A stretch of DNA of 64,000 nucleotides from Rhizobium sp. Leaf306 (GCF_001423425.1 NZ_LMNX01000002.1:62001-126000); one strand, 5' to 3'. Positions 51,205-59,589 are shown, counted from the first letter of the stretch. Notes: a model not told the origin generated them from the sequence alone. Numbers and translations are program-made.

Positions 51205-52866
51205 TCACACCTCGCTGCGCTTCAGCAGGTAATCCAGCCCACCGGCGCGATACCAGCGATAGCCATAGGGCTCGATCACGATGTGATGCTTGCCTTTGTC
51301 GTCCGCTGTGCTGTCCGAGTCGTCGGCGATGTCGATCAGGTTCTTGCCCGCATCCTCAAGGCCGACGTCGAAGGTGATCTCCACCGGCCGGTCGTGGAAA
51401 TTGTGGAGGATCACCAGCGCGTTGTCGCGCCAGTCGTAGCGCATGGCGAGCACACCGTCGTCGCCGGTATCGAGGCATTCGAATGTGCCCCAGCCGATCT
51501 CCGGCGCTTCCTTGCGCATACGGATCATCCGCTCCGTCCAGTTGAGCATGGAATCCGGATCGCGACGCTGGATGGCGACGTTGACGTGGTCGAAGCCGTA
51601 GGGTCCCTCGTGGATCACGGGCAGGATCGGTTTGTCGCTCTTGGTGAAGCCGCCCTGCGGCTCGTTCGACCATTGCATCGGCGTGCGGGCGCAGTTGCGC
51701 TCGGGCAGCGACAGGTCGTCGCCCATGCCGATTTCGTCGCCGTAGCGCAGAACCGGGGTTCCGGGCAGGGAATACATCAGGCTGTAGGCGAGTTTCAGGC
51801 GGCGCGGATCGCCGCCCAGCATCGGCGCCAGACGGCGGCGGATGCCGCGGTCGTAGAGCTGCATGTCCTTGTCCGGACCCATCTTGTCGAACACCGTCTG
51901 GCGCTGCTTGTCGGTCAGGCGGCCGAGATCGAGTTCGTCGTGGTTGCGCAGGAAAATGCCCCACTGGCCGGTCGCCGGGCGTTCCTTGGTGTCGTTCATC
52001 GCCTTTGCGAGCGGCCTCACGTCGGCGCTGGCCATCGCGTAAAACAGCGACTGGTTGACGTGGAAGTTGAACATCATCTGCATCCGGTCGCCGTCGTCGC
52101 CGAAATATTGCAGGTTCTCCTTCGGAACGACATTCGCTTCGGCCAGAATGATGCTGTCACCCTGGCGCCATTGCAGGAATTCGCGGAAGGACCGCAGCAT
52201 GTCGAACTGCTCCTTCGGCTTTGTGACGTCGGCGCCCTTTTCGGCAATCACGAAGGGAACCGCATCCATGCGGAAGCCGGAGACGCCGAGCTGCAGCCAA
52301 AAGCCCATGATCTTCAGGATCTCGGCCTGCACATGCGGGTTGGCGGTGTTGAGATCCGGCTGGAATTCGTAGAAGCGGTGGAAGTAGTACTCGCCGGAAG
52401 CCTTGTCGCGCGTCCATGTCGTCTTCTGGATGCCCGGAAACACCATGCCTTCATCGGCATTGGCCGGTTTCGTCTTCGACCAGACATACCAGTCGCGGTA
52501 GCGCGAATTCTTGTCCGCACAGGCCTCCTTGAACCAGGGATGTTCGTCCGACGTGTGGTTGACGACGAGATCGATCAGGACGCGGATGCCGCGTTGCTTG
52601 GCACTGTGGGTGAACTCGACGAAATCGCCGAGCGTGCCGTAGCGGGGATCGACGTTGTAATAGTCGGAGACATCATATCCGTCGTCGCGGCCGGGAGACG
52701 CCTGGAACGGCATCAGCCAGATCGCGGTTACGCCGAGGCCGGCGAGGTAGTCCAGGCGCCGCTGCACCCCTTGAAAATCACCGACCCCGTCGCCGTTGGA
52801 ATCCATGAAGGTTTCGACATTGAGGCAATAGAAGACGGCATTTTTGTACCAGAGGTCGTTGATCAC
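51205..52866 (-). CDS. GH13 alpha-amylase family enzyme, trehalose-synthase-like
   Basis: I prefer the GTG at 52866, which has GGAG 6 nt upstream, over a GTG at 52878. The 553-residue protein shows GH13 regions: WYKNAVFYCLNVETFMDSNG and GVTAIWLMPFQASPG at the start, LIDLVVNHTSDEHPWF (region I), FRMDAVPFV with the nucleophile Asp (region II), ILAEANVV with the acid/base Glu (region III), and FLRNHDELDL (region IV). The N-terminus resembles trehalose synthase, but that enzyme usually has a longer C-terminal part. It acts on alpha-glucosides in the cytosol; exact product unknown. It stands alone. Confidence 0.85.
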   Translation of the reverse strand: MINDLWYKNAVFYCLNVETFMDSNGDGVGDFQGVQRRLDYLAGLGVTAIWLMPFQASPGRDDGYDVSDYYNVDPRYGTLGDFVEFTHSAKQRGIRVLIDLVVNHTSDEHPWFKEACADKNSRYRDWYVWSKTKPANADEGMVFPGIQKTTWTRDKASGEYYFHRFYEFQPDLNTANPHVQAEILKIMGFWLQLGVSGFRMDAVPFVIAEKGADVTKPKEQFDMLRSFREFLQWRQGDSIILAEANVVPKENLQYFGDDGDRMQMMFNFHVNQSLFYAMASADVRPLAKAMNDTKERPATGQWGIFLRNHDELDLGRLTDKQRQTVFDKMGPDKDMQLYDRGIRRRLAPMLGGDPRRLKLAYSLMYSLPGTPVLRYGDEIGMGDDLSLPERNCARTPMQWSNEPQGGFTKSDKPILPVIHEGPYGFDHVNVAIQRRDPDSMLNWTERMIRMRKEAPEIGWGTFECLDTGDDGVLAMRYDWRDNALVILHNFHDRPVEITFDVGLEDAGKNLIDIADDSDSTADDKGKHHIVIEPYGYRWYRAGGLDYLLKRSEV

Positions 52867-53044
52867 GGGATGCTCCACGGCTTCGATCGATCCGGGGCAA
52901 TTGCATCAGACGTTGAATTGTTCCCGTCCGGTTGTGAGTTTGCGATCAAGCGTCGGAAAATGCCCTATCAAACCGGTGTAATAACGCTTGCTATTTTACC
53001 CGGATCAGCGGCTATGCTTCACCATCAACATGAGGAGACAGGTC

Positions 53045-53173
53045 ATGGCCAAGGGTCAGGTACGCGGCAACAAGGAAACGCGCAAACCCAAGAAGGACAA
53101 GGCCGCTCCAGCGGCTGCGCCGACTTTGGGTTCGCAGGTCAAGTCGGCCGAAAGCAACACCAAAAAGAAGTAG
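53045..53173 (+). CDS. Short basic peptide (42 aa), conserved-type
   Basis: The ATG at 53045 has GAGGAG 8 nt upstream. The 42-residue product begins MAKGQVRGNKETRKPKKDKA and ends in Lys-Lys-Lys; nearly half its residues are Lys, Arg, Ala or Pro. I recall near-identical short proteins from rhizobial genomes but no function. The strong ribosome binding site and sensible start make it a likely real gene. A role in binding nucleic acid or ribosomes is possible from the charge but not shown. Confidence 0.65.
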   Translation: MAKGQVRGNKETRKPKKDKAAPAAAPTLGSQVKSAESNTKKK

Positions 53174-53185
53174 TCTGCTCCTTCG

Positions 53186-54544
53186 TCATGCCGCGATCTC
53201 CTTGGTCGCCGGCAGACACAGGACGGCTTCAAGACCTCCCATATGCGACCGGGAGAGGCTCAGCTTCCCGCCGTAAGCATTTGCGATGTCGCCGGAAATC
53301 GCCAGGCCAAGGCCTGTTCCGGCGCCATCGTTGTCTTCCTCCTGCTGGCCGCGGACACCGCGCTTCAGCATGGAGGCGTAACGCTCCGGCGTGACGCCCG
53401 GGCCATCGTCCGCGATACGCAGCAACACCATCCCGCCGTCGCCCCTCGATGCCGTCAGCGCGATGCGCCGTCTTGCAAAACGGACAGCGTTGTCGAGAAT
53501 GTTGCCGATCGCTTCGGCCGCATCGGCCGGGTCCGCCTGGACCGTGAGCGCCGGATCGATGTCGAGGGCCCATTCGATCCCGCGGTCCTCGGTGACCGGC
53601 GACAGCACACTCACAAGCTTTCCCGAAATGCCGAGAAGCGATGTCGTCGCCATCTGTTCGACGCCCATTCGAGCGGCCTGCAACTGCCGGTCGGCGCGCT
53701 GGCGCACCAGCTCGATCTGCTGCAGGGCCGTTTCGCGACGGGCGTCCGGCAGATCCTCGACCAGATGGGAGAGCACCGTCAGCGGCGTCTTCAGGCCATG
53801 TGCCAGATCGCTTGCCCGGGCGCGCGCCCGCTCGACGGCATTTTCCCGCTCCGACAGAAGAAGGTTGATTTCGTTGACGAGCGGCGTGACTTCGCTTGGC
53901 CCCTGCGCACCGATGCTCGGCAGGCGACCGGCCCGGATATCGGCTACATCCCGGCGCAGGCGCGCCAGCGGCCTCAGGCCGACGAGGCTCTGCAGGAGTG
54001 CGGCCATAAAAAGCAGGGCGCCGATGGCAACCAGCATCATGACCAGAGGGCGGTGATAGGTGGCCAGCGCTTCCTCCATGTCGTTCTTGGAGAAGGCCGT
54101 GTAGAGGGTGAAGCGCTGCAGGGCATCGCCTTCGCCGATCGACATCTCCCTGACCGTGATCAGGATCGGGCGTCCATCGGGTCCCTCGGCCTGGTAGAAG
54201 CCGCAATAGAGATCGGGGGAAAACACCTGCCGCGAAAGTTCCTGGTCCCAAAGCGAGCGCGAGCGCAGCGGAGGTTTCCCGTCTGCGGGCGATATCTGCC
54301 AGTAGAGGCCACCGGCGGGGATCTGAAAGCGTGCATCGGACGGCTCGCTGGCCAGGGAGAGACCATTCTGCTGGATTGTCAGCCGGGCGCCGAGCGCGTC
54401 CGAGACGGCCGTCATCTCCGCGGAATATTGGTCGGCAACATAGTCCTCGAACAGGTGACCAAGCACGAACCAGGCGAGCCACAGGGCCACACCGATCGAT
54501 ATCAGGGCGCCGATTGCCAGCCGGAAACGCAGGGAGCGGATCAC
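53186..54544 (-). CDS. PhoQ/QseC-type sensor histidine kinase
   Basis: The GTG-started 452-residue kinase has two transmembrane helices (about residues 10-31 and 166-190) framing a periplasmic sensor part, a HAMP-like linker, HisKA with DLAHGLKTPLTVLSHL (phospho-His), and an HATPase with NILDNAVRFA, DDGPGV and GTGLGLAI. The His box with Gly-Leu-Lys marks the PhoQ/TctE-like subgroup. The start overlaps the regulator's stop (GTGA), so they are coupled. It is last in an operon with the PepSY gene and the response regulator. The signal is unknown; divalent cations or envelope peptides are typical for relatives. Confidence 0.9.
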   Translation of the reverse strand: MIRSLRFRLAIGALISIGVALWLAWFVLGHLFEDYVADQYSAEMTAVSDALGARLTIQQNGLSLASEPSDARFQIPAGGLYWQISPADGKPPLRSRSLWDQELSRQVFSPDLYCGFYQAEGPDGRPILITVREMSIGEGDALQRFTLYTAFSKNDMEEALATYHRPLVMMLVAIGALLFMAALLQSLVGLRPLARLRRDVADIRAGRLPSIGAQGPSEVTPLVNEINLLLSERENAVERARARASDLAHGLKTPLTVLSHLVEDLPDARRETALQQIELVRQRADRQLQAARMGVEQMATTSLLGISGKLVSVLSPVTEDRGIEWALDIDPALTVQADPADAAEAIGNILDNAVRFARRRIALTASRGDGGMVLLRIADDGPGVTPERYASMLKRGVRGQQEEDNDGAGTGLGLAISGDIANAYGGKLSLSRSHMGGLEAVLCLPATKEIAA

Positions 54545-55206
54545 GGGCGTTTCTCCGGCAAGACATAGCCAAAGCCGCGGCGGGTCTCGATCGCGTCGCT
54601 GTCGGTTTTCTTGCGCAAGCGGGCCACCATCGCCTCGACGGCGTTCTTGGCGGCGTCGTCGTCGCGGCCCTGAACCTGGCTTGCAAGCTCCGCCGGCGTC
54701 AGGACGGCACCGGGACGGTCAATGAACAGCGAGATCATCCGGTATTCCAGAGGGCTCAGATCCAGTTCGCGTCCGTCGAACGTCACACGGCGGGCCTGCT
54801 CGTCCAGCGTGAAGCGGTCGGCCGATTTGACGCGGGCCTGAACCTTGCCGGTTCGGCGAAGCAGGGCCTTCAGGCGGGCGAGCAGCTCCTCGCTGCGAAA
54901 CGGTTTCGGCAGGTAATCGTCGGCACCGGCGTCGAAGCCATCGACGCGTTCCATCCAGGAACCGCGCGCCGTCAGCACGAGGACGGGCTTTTCGACGCCG
55001 CTTGCCCGCCAGCGCTTGAGAATTGAAAGCCCGTCCATCCCCGGCAGGCCGAGATCGAGGATGATGGCTGCATGGTCGCCTGTCTCGCCCCGTTCCCAAA
55101 TGTCCGGTCCGTTCGACAGAGTTTCGACGAAATAGCCCTCGCGACTGAGCTTCTCGACAACGAGCGCTGCGATCTGGGGATCGTCTTCGGCAAGCAGGAT
55201 CTTCAT
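54541..55206 (-). CDS. OmpR-family response regulator
   Basis: The 221-residue protein has a receiver with Asp51 (AIILDLGLPGMDG), the acidic pair Asp8-Asp9 and Lys in DYLPKPFRSEE, and a winged-helix DNA-binding domain (LSPLEYRMISLFIDRPGAVL, VEAMVARLRKK, RRGFGYVL). It should bind direct repeats near its target promoters. It lies between the PepSY protein gene (4-nt gap) and the kinase gene (overlap), a standard PepSY-regulator-kinase operon. It resembles PhoP-like regulators more than FeuP. Confidence 0.92.
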   Translation of the reverse strand: MKILLAEDDPQIAALVVEKLSREGYFVETLSNGPDIWERGETGDHAAIILDLGLPGMDGLSILKRWRASGVEKPVLVLTARGSWMERVDGFDAGADDYLPKPFRSEELLARLKALLRRTGKVQARVKSADRFTLDEQARRVTFDGRELDLSPLEYRMISLFIDRPGAVLTPAELASQVQGRDDDAAKNAVEAMVARLRKKTDSDAIETRRGFGYVLPEKRP

Positions 55207-55210
55207 GATA

Positions 55211-55702
55211 TCAACCGCCTCCCAGAAGCGAGCCGCTTCTCGCATCGACCCGCAGTGTGCGGATGGCACCGTTGTTGTCACGCAGTTTCAGTTGATAGAC
55301 GTCGCGCGACGGCGAGCGGCTGAGACGGATGTCGATGATGCGACCATACCTGGTGGCGTCGATCTTTCTCAGCATCGTCTTCAGCGGCATGATCTGACCG
55401 CTGCGAACCGCGTCGCGGGCCCGATCGGAATCGTTTGCGTCATAGCCGGCACCCGATTTGTCATGGCTTCCCGCACCGTCCTTGCCGTGGTCATCACCGC
55501 CATCGTCATCGCCGCCGTGGTTATCGCCATCATCGCCACCGCCGTCATTGCCCGAGCCGCTACCGCCCGAACCGGAAGATCCGCCGCCATCGCTACCGCC
55601 GTCGCCGTCCTTGGCGAATGCGGGCGCAACGGGTGCGACGATCGCTGCCCCGAGTGTGGCCGCGAGCAGTGCAGCAAGATAGATACGACGGGTCACGCCC
55701 AT
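55211..55702 (-). CDS. Exported acidic PepSY-domain protein
   Basis: The 163-residue protein has a signal peptide (cleavage near APAFA-K), then a 60-residue low-complexity stretch of Asp, Gly and Ser (about residues 31-90, for example DDGDNHGGDDDGGDDHGKDG), and a C-terminal PepSY-like domain (93-160: ARDAVRSGQIMPLKTMLRKI, GRIIDIRLSRSPSRDVYQLK). PepSY proteins next to two-component genes are thought to modulate the periplasmic side of signalling. The acidic stretch could bind cations. It starts after CGGAG and leads the PepSY-regulator-kinase operon. Confidence 0.82.
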   Translation of the reverse strand: MGVTRRIYLAALLAATLGAAIVAPVAPAFAKDGDGGSDGGGSSGSGGSGSGNDGGGDDGDNHGGDDDGGDDHGKDGAGSHDKSGAGYDANDSDRARDAVRSGQIMPLKTMLRKIDATRYGRIIDIRLSRSPSRDVYQLKLRDNNGAIRTLRVDARSGSLLGGG

Positions 55703-55836
55703 TGATGCTCCGGACAGGAATGTGTGGCAGCGCTTGTGGGCTGCGAAAAACTACTCTGCCATGATGGCGATGTTGCTGCAAACGGCCGCACCCCCGCCGG
55801 CATCCGGCGGGGGTGCGGACAGTGGTCGGACAAAGC

Positions 55837-56211
55837 CTATTTGTGGCCGCCGCGCGTGCCGCCCTTGTGGTCGTTCTTGTTGTGGTTTGCAGAGTCATCG
55901 CTGCTCTTGCCGCCGCGCTTTCCGCCCTTGTCGTCGTTCTTGTCATGGGTCGCGGCGTCATCGCTGCTCTTTCCGCCGCGCTTTCCGCCCTTGTCGTCAT
56001 TCTTGTCATGGGTTGCAGCGTCGTCGCGGCTCTTGCCGCCGCGCTTGCCACCCTTGTCGTCATTGGCATCATGGTTCGGACCATCGTCCGCACCCTGGCG
56101 GGCAAAGGCTGCGGATGTGCCGGCAAAGGGAACGGCTGCCTGGACCAGTGGAAGCGAAGCGGTGAGGGCGAGTGCGGCGGCGAAGGTCGTCAGAGCAAGT
56201 TTCGTTTTCAT
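55837..56211 (-). CDS. Secreted low-complexity repeat protein (124 aa)
   Basis: The ATG at 56211 has AGAGGAAAC about 7 nt upstream and gives a signal peptide cleaved near VQAAV. From residue 42 the mature chain is four tandem 21-residue units (consensus DDAATHDKNDDKGGKRGGKS), rich in Asp, Lys, Gly and His, with no hydrophobic core; it is probably disordered. The matching DNA is a 63-bp tandem repeat. It lies upstream of the PepSY operon and divergent from urtA. Function unknown; the alternating charges would suit metal or polyanion binding. Confidence 0.78.
   Translation of the reverse strand: MKTKLALTTFAAALALTASLPLVQAAVPFAGTSAAFARQGADDGPNHDANDDKGGKRGGKSRDDAATHDKNDDKGGKRGGKSSDDAATHDKNDDKGGKRGGKSSDDSANHNKNDHKGGTRGGHK
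55840..56088 (-). repeat. 63-bp tandem repeat, about four copies
   Basis: The coding strand of the secreted repeat protein contains about four near-identical 63-bp units (the last is 60 bp). Copies two and three encode the same 20 residues with few silent changes. Such repeats expand and contract easily, so copy number may vary among strains. Confidence 0.85.
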
Positions 56212-56345
56212 GGCATGTTTCCTCTCGTATTTGGTTGACGAGTGCAGAATGCCATCGGGGCCCTGACAGGCCACTGAGTGCCGCTGTCAGCAAACTGTCA
56301 GACTGGAGAGGACTTGCCCTCCAACGGGCCGGTTCACCCCTCCCG

Positions 56346-56363
56346 ATACGTCATTCGACGTAT
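56346..56363. promoter_or_regulatory. Perfect inverted repeat upstream of urtA
   Basis: ATACGTC and GACGTAT are exact reverse complements separated by ATTC. The 18-bp site lies 88 nt before the urtA ATG and 134 nt before the divergent repeat-protein gene. The symmetry fits a dimeric regulator; which one is unknown. Confidence 0.45.
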
Positions 56364-56395
56364 ACGTTTTTGCGGTGCAGCAGCCGATAGTCCGG

Positions 56396-56410
56396 TTAAG
56401 CAACGGTTAA
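56396..56410 (+). promoter_or_regulatory. Perfect CtrA-type box upstream of urtA
   Basis: TTAA (56396-56399), exactly seven bases, TTAA (56407-56410) matches the CtrA consensus fully and is also a direct repeat CGGTTAA-GCAA-CGGTTAA. It lies 41 nt before the urtA ATG. With 8 fixed A/T bases in a GC-rich genome a chance match in 64 kb is possible but not frequent. Confidence 0.45.
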
Positions 56411-56451
56411 ATCTCCGGTTGCTTGAACGAACAAGAAGAGGGGTTCGACCA

Positions 56452-57744
56452 ATGACATTCAGGGTGAAACTTACCGGCGCGCTGCTTGCCGCTGCCATGT
56501 CCGCCACGGCGCTTTCGGGCGCATACGCTGCCGACGATACGATCAAGATCGGCGTTCTGCATTCGCTGTCCGGTACGATGGCGATTTCCGAGACGACGCT
56601 GAAAGACGCCATGCTGATGATGGTGGAAGAGCAGAACAAGAAGGGCGGCGTTTTGGGCAAGAAGCTCGAAGCCGTCGTCGTCGATCCGGCCTCCGACTGG
56701 CCGCTGTTTGCCGAAAAGGCCCGCCAGCTGATTTCGCAGGACAAGGTTGCAGCCGTTTTCGGTTGCTGGACCTCGTCGTCGCGCAAGTCGGTTCTTCCTG
56801 TCTTCGAAGAGCTGAACTCGATCCTGTTCTACCCGGTCCAGTACGAGGGTGAAGAATCCTCGCGCAACATCTTCTACACGGGTGCCGCGCCAAACCAGCA
56901 GGCCATTCCGGCTGTCGACTATCTCGCCAAGGAAGAAGGCGTCCAGCGCTGGGTTCTCGCCGGCACCGACTATGTCTATCCGCAGACGACCAACAAGATC
57001 CTCAAGGCTTACCTGATGTCGAAGGGCGTCGCCGAGGCCGACATCATGGTCAACTACACGCCGTTCGGTCATTCCGACTGGCAGACCATCGTTTCCGACA
57101 TCAAGAAGTTCGGCTCTGCCGGCAAGAAGACCGCCGTTGTTTCCACCATCAACGGTGACGCCAACGTGCCGTTCTACAAGGAACTCGGCAACCAGGGCAT
57201 CAAGGCCGAAGACATTCCGGTCGTGGCCTTCTCGGTCGGCGAAGAAGAGCTTGCCGGTCTCGACACCAAGCCGCTGGTCGGCCATCTCGCCGCCTGGAAC
57301 TATTTCCAGTCCGTCGATGCCGAGGTCAATGCGTCCTTCATCAAGGAATGGCACGCCTTTACCAAGAACGACAAGCGCGTGACCAACGATCCGATGGAAG
57401 CCGCCTATATCGGTTTCCAGGCCTGGGTTAAGGCCGTCGAATCCGCCGGGACGACCGACACGAACGCGGTTCTGGACTCGATCATCGGCGTTTCGGTGCC
57501 GAACCTGTCGGGCGGCTATTCCACCGTCATGCCGAACCACCACATCACCAAGCCGGTGCTGATCGGTGAAATCCAGGCCGACGGCCAGTTCGAAATCGTC
57601 CAGGAAACGCCGGCCGTCGTCGGTGACGAATGGTCGGATTACCTGCCGGACTCCAAGGACCTGATCTCCGATTGGCGCAAGCCCATGTCCTGCGGCAACT
57701 TCAACGTTGCCACCGGCAAGTGCGGCGGCAAGGGCGGCAGCTGA
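56452..57744 (+). CDS. urtA: Urea ABC transporter substrate-binding protein UrtA
   Basis: The ATG at 56452 (GAGGGG 9 nt upstream) exposes a signal peptide cleaved near GAYAAD. The 430-residue protein shows UrtA hallmarks: IKIGVLHSLSGTMAISETTL, VFGCWTSSSRKSVLPVFEEL, LFYPVQYEGEESSRNIFYTG, and the C-terminal CGNFNVATGKCGG. It binds urea in the periplasm for UrtBCDE. It is followed by a 118-bp palindromic element before urtB. The operon leads to ureD, so imported urea feeds urease. Confidence 0.97.
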   Translation: MTFRVKLTGALLAAAMSATALSGAYAADDTIKIGVLHSLSGTMAISETTLKDAMLMMVEEQNKKGGVLGKKLEAVVVDPASDWPLFAEKARQLISQDKVAAVFGCWTSSSRKSVLPVFEELNSILFYPVQYEGEESSRNIFYTGAAPNQQAIPAVDYLAKEEGVQRWVLAGTDYVYPQTTNKILKAYLMSKGVAEADIMVNYTPFGHSDWQTIVSDIKKFGSAGKKTAVVSTINGDANVPFYKELGNQGIKAEDIPVVAFSVGEEELAGLDTKPLVGHLAAWNYFQSVDAEVNASFIKEWHAFTKNDKRVTNDPMEAAYIGFQAWVKAVESAGTTDTNAVLDSIIGVSVPNLSGGYSTVMPNHHITKPVLIGEIQADGQFEIVQETPAVVGDEWSDYLPDSKDLISDWRKPMSCGNFNVATGKCGGKGGS

Positions 57745-57800
57745 TCCGGGTTATCTCTTCATGATCGGAGAGGGGAGCGAGCGGAATGCCGCGTCTCCTC

Positions 57801-57918
57801 TCCTCATCCCTGTGCTTGTCACAGGGATCCAGCAGCGTAGCGTCAGCGACGCGGAAGAGTTTTTTCGGCCCAAGGACTTGGGCCGACTGGATTCCTGTGA
57901 CGAGCACAGGAATGAGGA
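57801..57918. repeat. 118-bp palindromic element between urtA and urtB
   Basis: Arms of 32 nt at 57801-57832 and 57887-57918 are inverted copies of each other at 29 of 32 positions. Between them lies a second perfect hairpin, CGGCCCAAG-GA-CTTGGGCCG (57866-57885), and a TTTTTT run at 57860-57865. The layout resembles intergenic mosaic-type repeats of Rhizobiales. It can form a strong RNA structure that might attenuate transcription from urtA into urtB. Confidence 0.8.
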
Positions 57919-57972
57919 GTGTTGAGCCAGCCTCCAATCCGCAAGTATCCGCCATGTGTGAAGGGCGATGTC

Positions 57973-59589
57973 GTGACAACAAGAAGCTTCATCAGAGCGG
58001 TTTTTGCCGTTCTCCTCCTCGCTCTAGCAGCGCCAGCATTTTCGCAAGGGGCTGATCCGAAGCCGCTGTTTAACCAGCTCGCCGATGCCGATTTCGGCCA
58101 GGCTGAATCGATCGTCGCTCAGATCGCCACCAGTGGCGATATCCGCGTTGTGCCGGCGCTTGAGGCTTTTGCCGAGGGTGATCTCTATTTCCGCAAGGCG
58201 GACAAGGCCGTGTTCGTGGCAAAACCCGCCGGCGCGCAGCTCGATCTCATCGATCCGGTGACGGCGGAAAGTGCCGGCCAGGTCGCCAAGGGGGCAGTCA
58301 CCAAGATCCGCGTCAACAATACGCTGCGGCGCGCCATTCGTGCAGCGCTTGGCGGTCTGACGCTGATGAGCCCTGATCGCGGTGTCCGTCTTGCCGCAGC
58401 CGATGCGATCCTTTTGTCGCCGAGTGCGGAGGCGCTGGATCTCGTCGAGGCTGCGATTGCCAAGGAAACAGACCGCGACGTCAAATTCCGCATGGAAGAG
58501 GCGCGCGCCGTCTCGGTGCTCTCATCCGACCGCTCGCTCGACGAAAAGCGGGCCGCCATCCAGACCATGGGCAATCTTGGCGGGCGCAGCGCGCTCGGCA
58601 TCCTGAGTTCGGTTTCGTCAACGATCGATCCGAGCCTGAAAGCCGATCTAGATGCGGCGATCAAAGCAATCCAGAACGAGCAGCAGCTGTGGGATATGGC
58701 CCAGAACGTCTGGTACGGCGTGTCGCTCGGTTCCGTGCTGCTCTTGGCCGCGATCGGACTTGCCATCACCTTCGGCGTGATGGGCATCATCAACATGGCG
58801 CATGGCGAAATGGTCATGCTCGGCGCCTATTCCACCTATGTGGTGCAGGAAGTGATCCGCAGTCACGCGCCGGGCCTGTTCGACTGGTCGCTGACGATTG
58901 CGCTGCCGGTCGCCTTTCTCGTCACCGGCGCCGTCGGCTTCGTCGTGGAGCGCGGTATCATCCGCTTTCTCTATGGCCGGCCGCTGGAAACGCTGCTTGC
59001 AACCTGGGGCGTGTCGCTGATCCTGCAGCAGACGATCCGGTCGATATTTGGCCCCACCAACAAGGAAGTCGGCAACCCGTCCTGGATGTCCGGTTCGTTT
59101 CCGCTCGGCGGCATGACGATCACCTGGAACCGCATGTGGATCGTCATCTTCTCGCTGTCGATCTTCTTCGCGCTGCTGGTGGTGATGAAGAAATCCGCCT
59201 TCGGCCTCAATATGCGGGCCGTCACCCAGAACCGCCGCATGGCGTCGTCGATGGGCATCCGCACGCCATGGGTCGATGCGCTGACCTTCGCGCTCGGCTC
59301 GGGCATTGCCGGTATCGCCGGCGTCGCGCTCAGCCAAATCGACAACGTCTCGCCCAATCTCGGCCAGAGCTACATCATCGACAGTTTCATGGTCGTGGTG
59401 TTCGGCGGCGTCGGAAATCTCTGGGGCACGCTGGTCGGGGCACTGTCGCTCGGGGTGCTTAACAAGTTCCTCGAACCCTCGGTTGGCGCCGTTCTCGGCA
59501 AGATCCTGGTTCTGGTTCTCATCATTCTCTTCATCCAGAAACGTCCGCGCGGTCTTTTCGCGCTCAAGGGAAGGGCGATCGAAGCATGA
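57973..59589 (+). CDS. urtB: Urea ABC transporter permease UrtB
   Basis: I chose the GTG at 57973 (AAGGG 7 nt upstream), which gives a signal peptide (TRSFIRAVFAVLLLALAAPAF) and the usual length, 538 aa. The N-terminal 250 residues form a periplasmic helical-repeat domain typical of UrtB. The LivH-like permease follows: GLAITFGVMGIINMAHGEMV and MVVVFGGVGNLWGTLVGALS. The start lies 54 nt after the palindromic element. The stop overlaps the urtC ATG (ATGA). Confidence 0.93.
   Translation: MTTRSFIRAVFAVLLLALAAPAFSQGADPKPLFNQLADADFGQAESIVAQIATSGDIRVVPALEAFAEGDLYFRKADKAVFVAKPAGAQLDLIDPVTAESAGQVAKGAVTKIRVNNTLRRAIRAALGGLTLMSPDRGVRLAAADAILLSPSAEALDLVEAAIAKETDRDVKFRMEEARAVSVLSSDRSLDEKRAAIQTMGNLGGRSALGILSSVSSTIDPSLKADLDAAIKAIQNEQQLWDMAQNVWYGVSLGSVLLLAAIGLAITFGVMGIINMAHGEMVMLGAYSTYVVQEVIRSHAPGLFDWSLTIALPVAFLVTGAVGFVVERGIIRFLYGRPLETLLATWGVSLILQQTIRSIFGPTNKEVGNPSWMSGSFPLGGMTITWNRMWIVIFSLSIFFALLVVMKKSAFGLNMRAVTQNRRMASSMGIRTPWVDALTFALGSGIAGIAGVALSQIDNVSPNLGQSYIIDSFMVVVFGGVGNLWGTLVGALSLGVLNKFLEPSVGAVLGKILVLVLIILFIQKRPRGLFALKGRAIEA

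Noticed and set aside
53186-55206. Two-component pair as FeuP/FeuQ
   Set aside because: The kinase periplasmic part and the PepSY neighbour do not fit what I recall of FeuQ and FeuN, so I left the symbols empty.
56305-56320. Sigma-54-like GG/GC pair (CTGGAGAGGACTTGCCC) upstream of urtA
   Set aside because: GG and GC are 9 bases apart instead of the required 10, and the rest of the consensus is poor.
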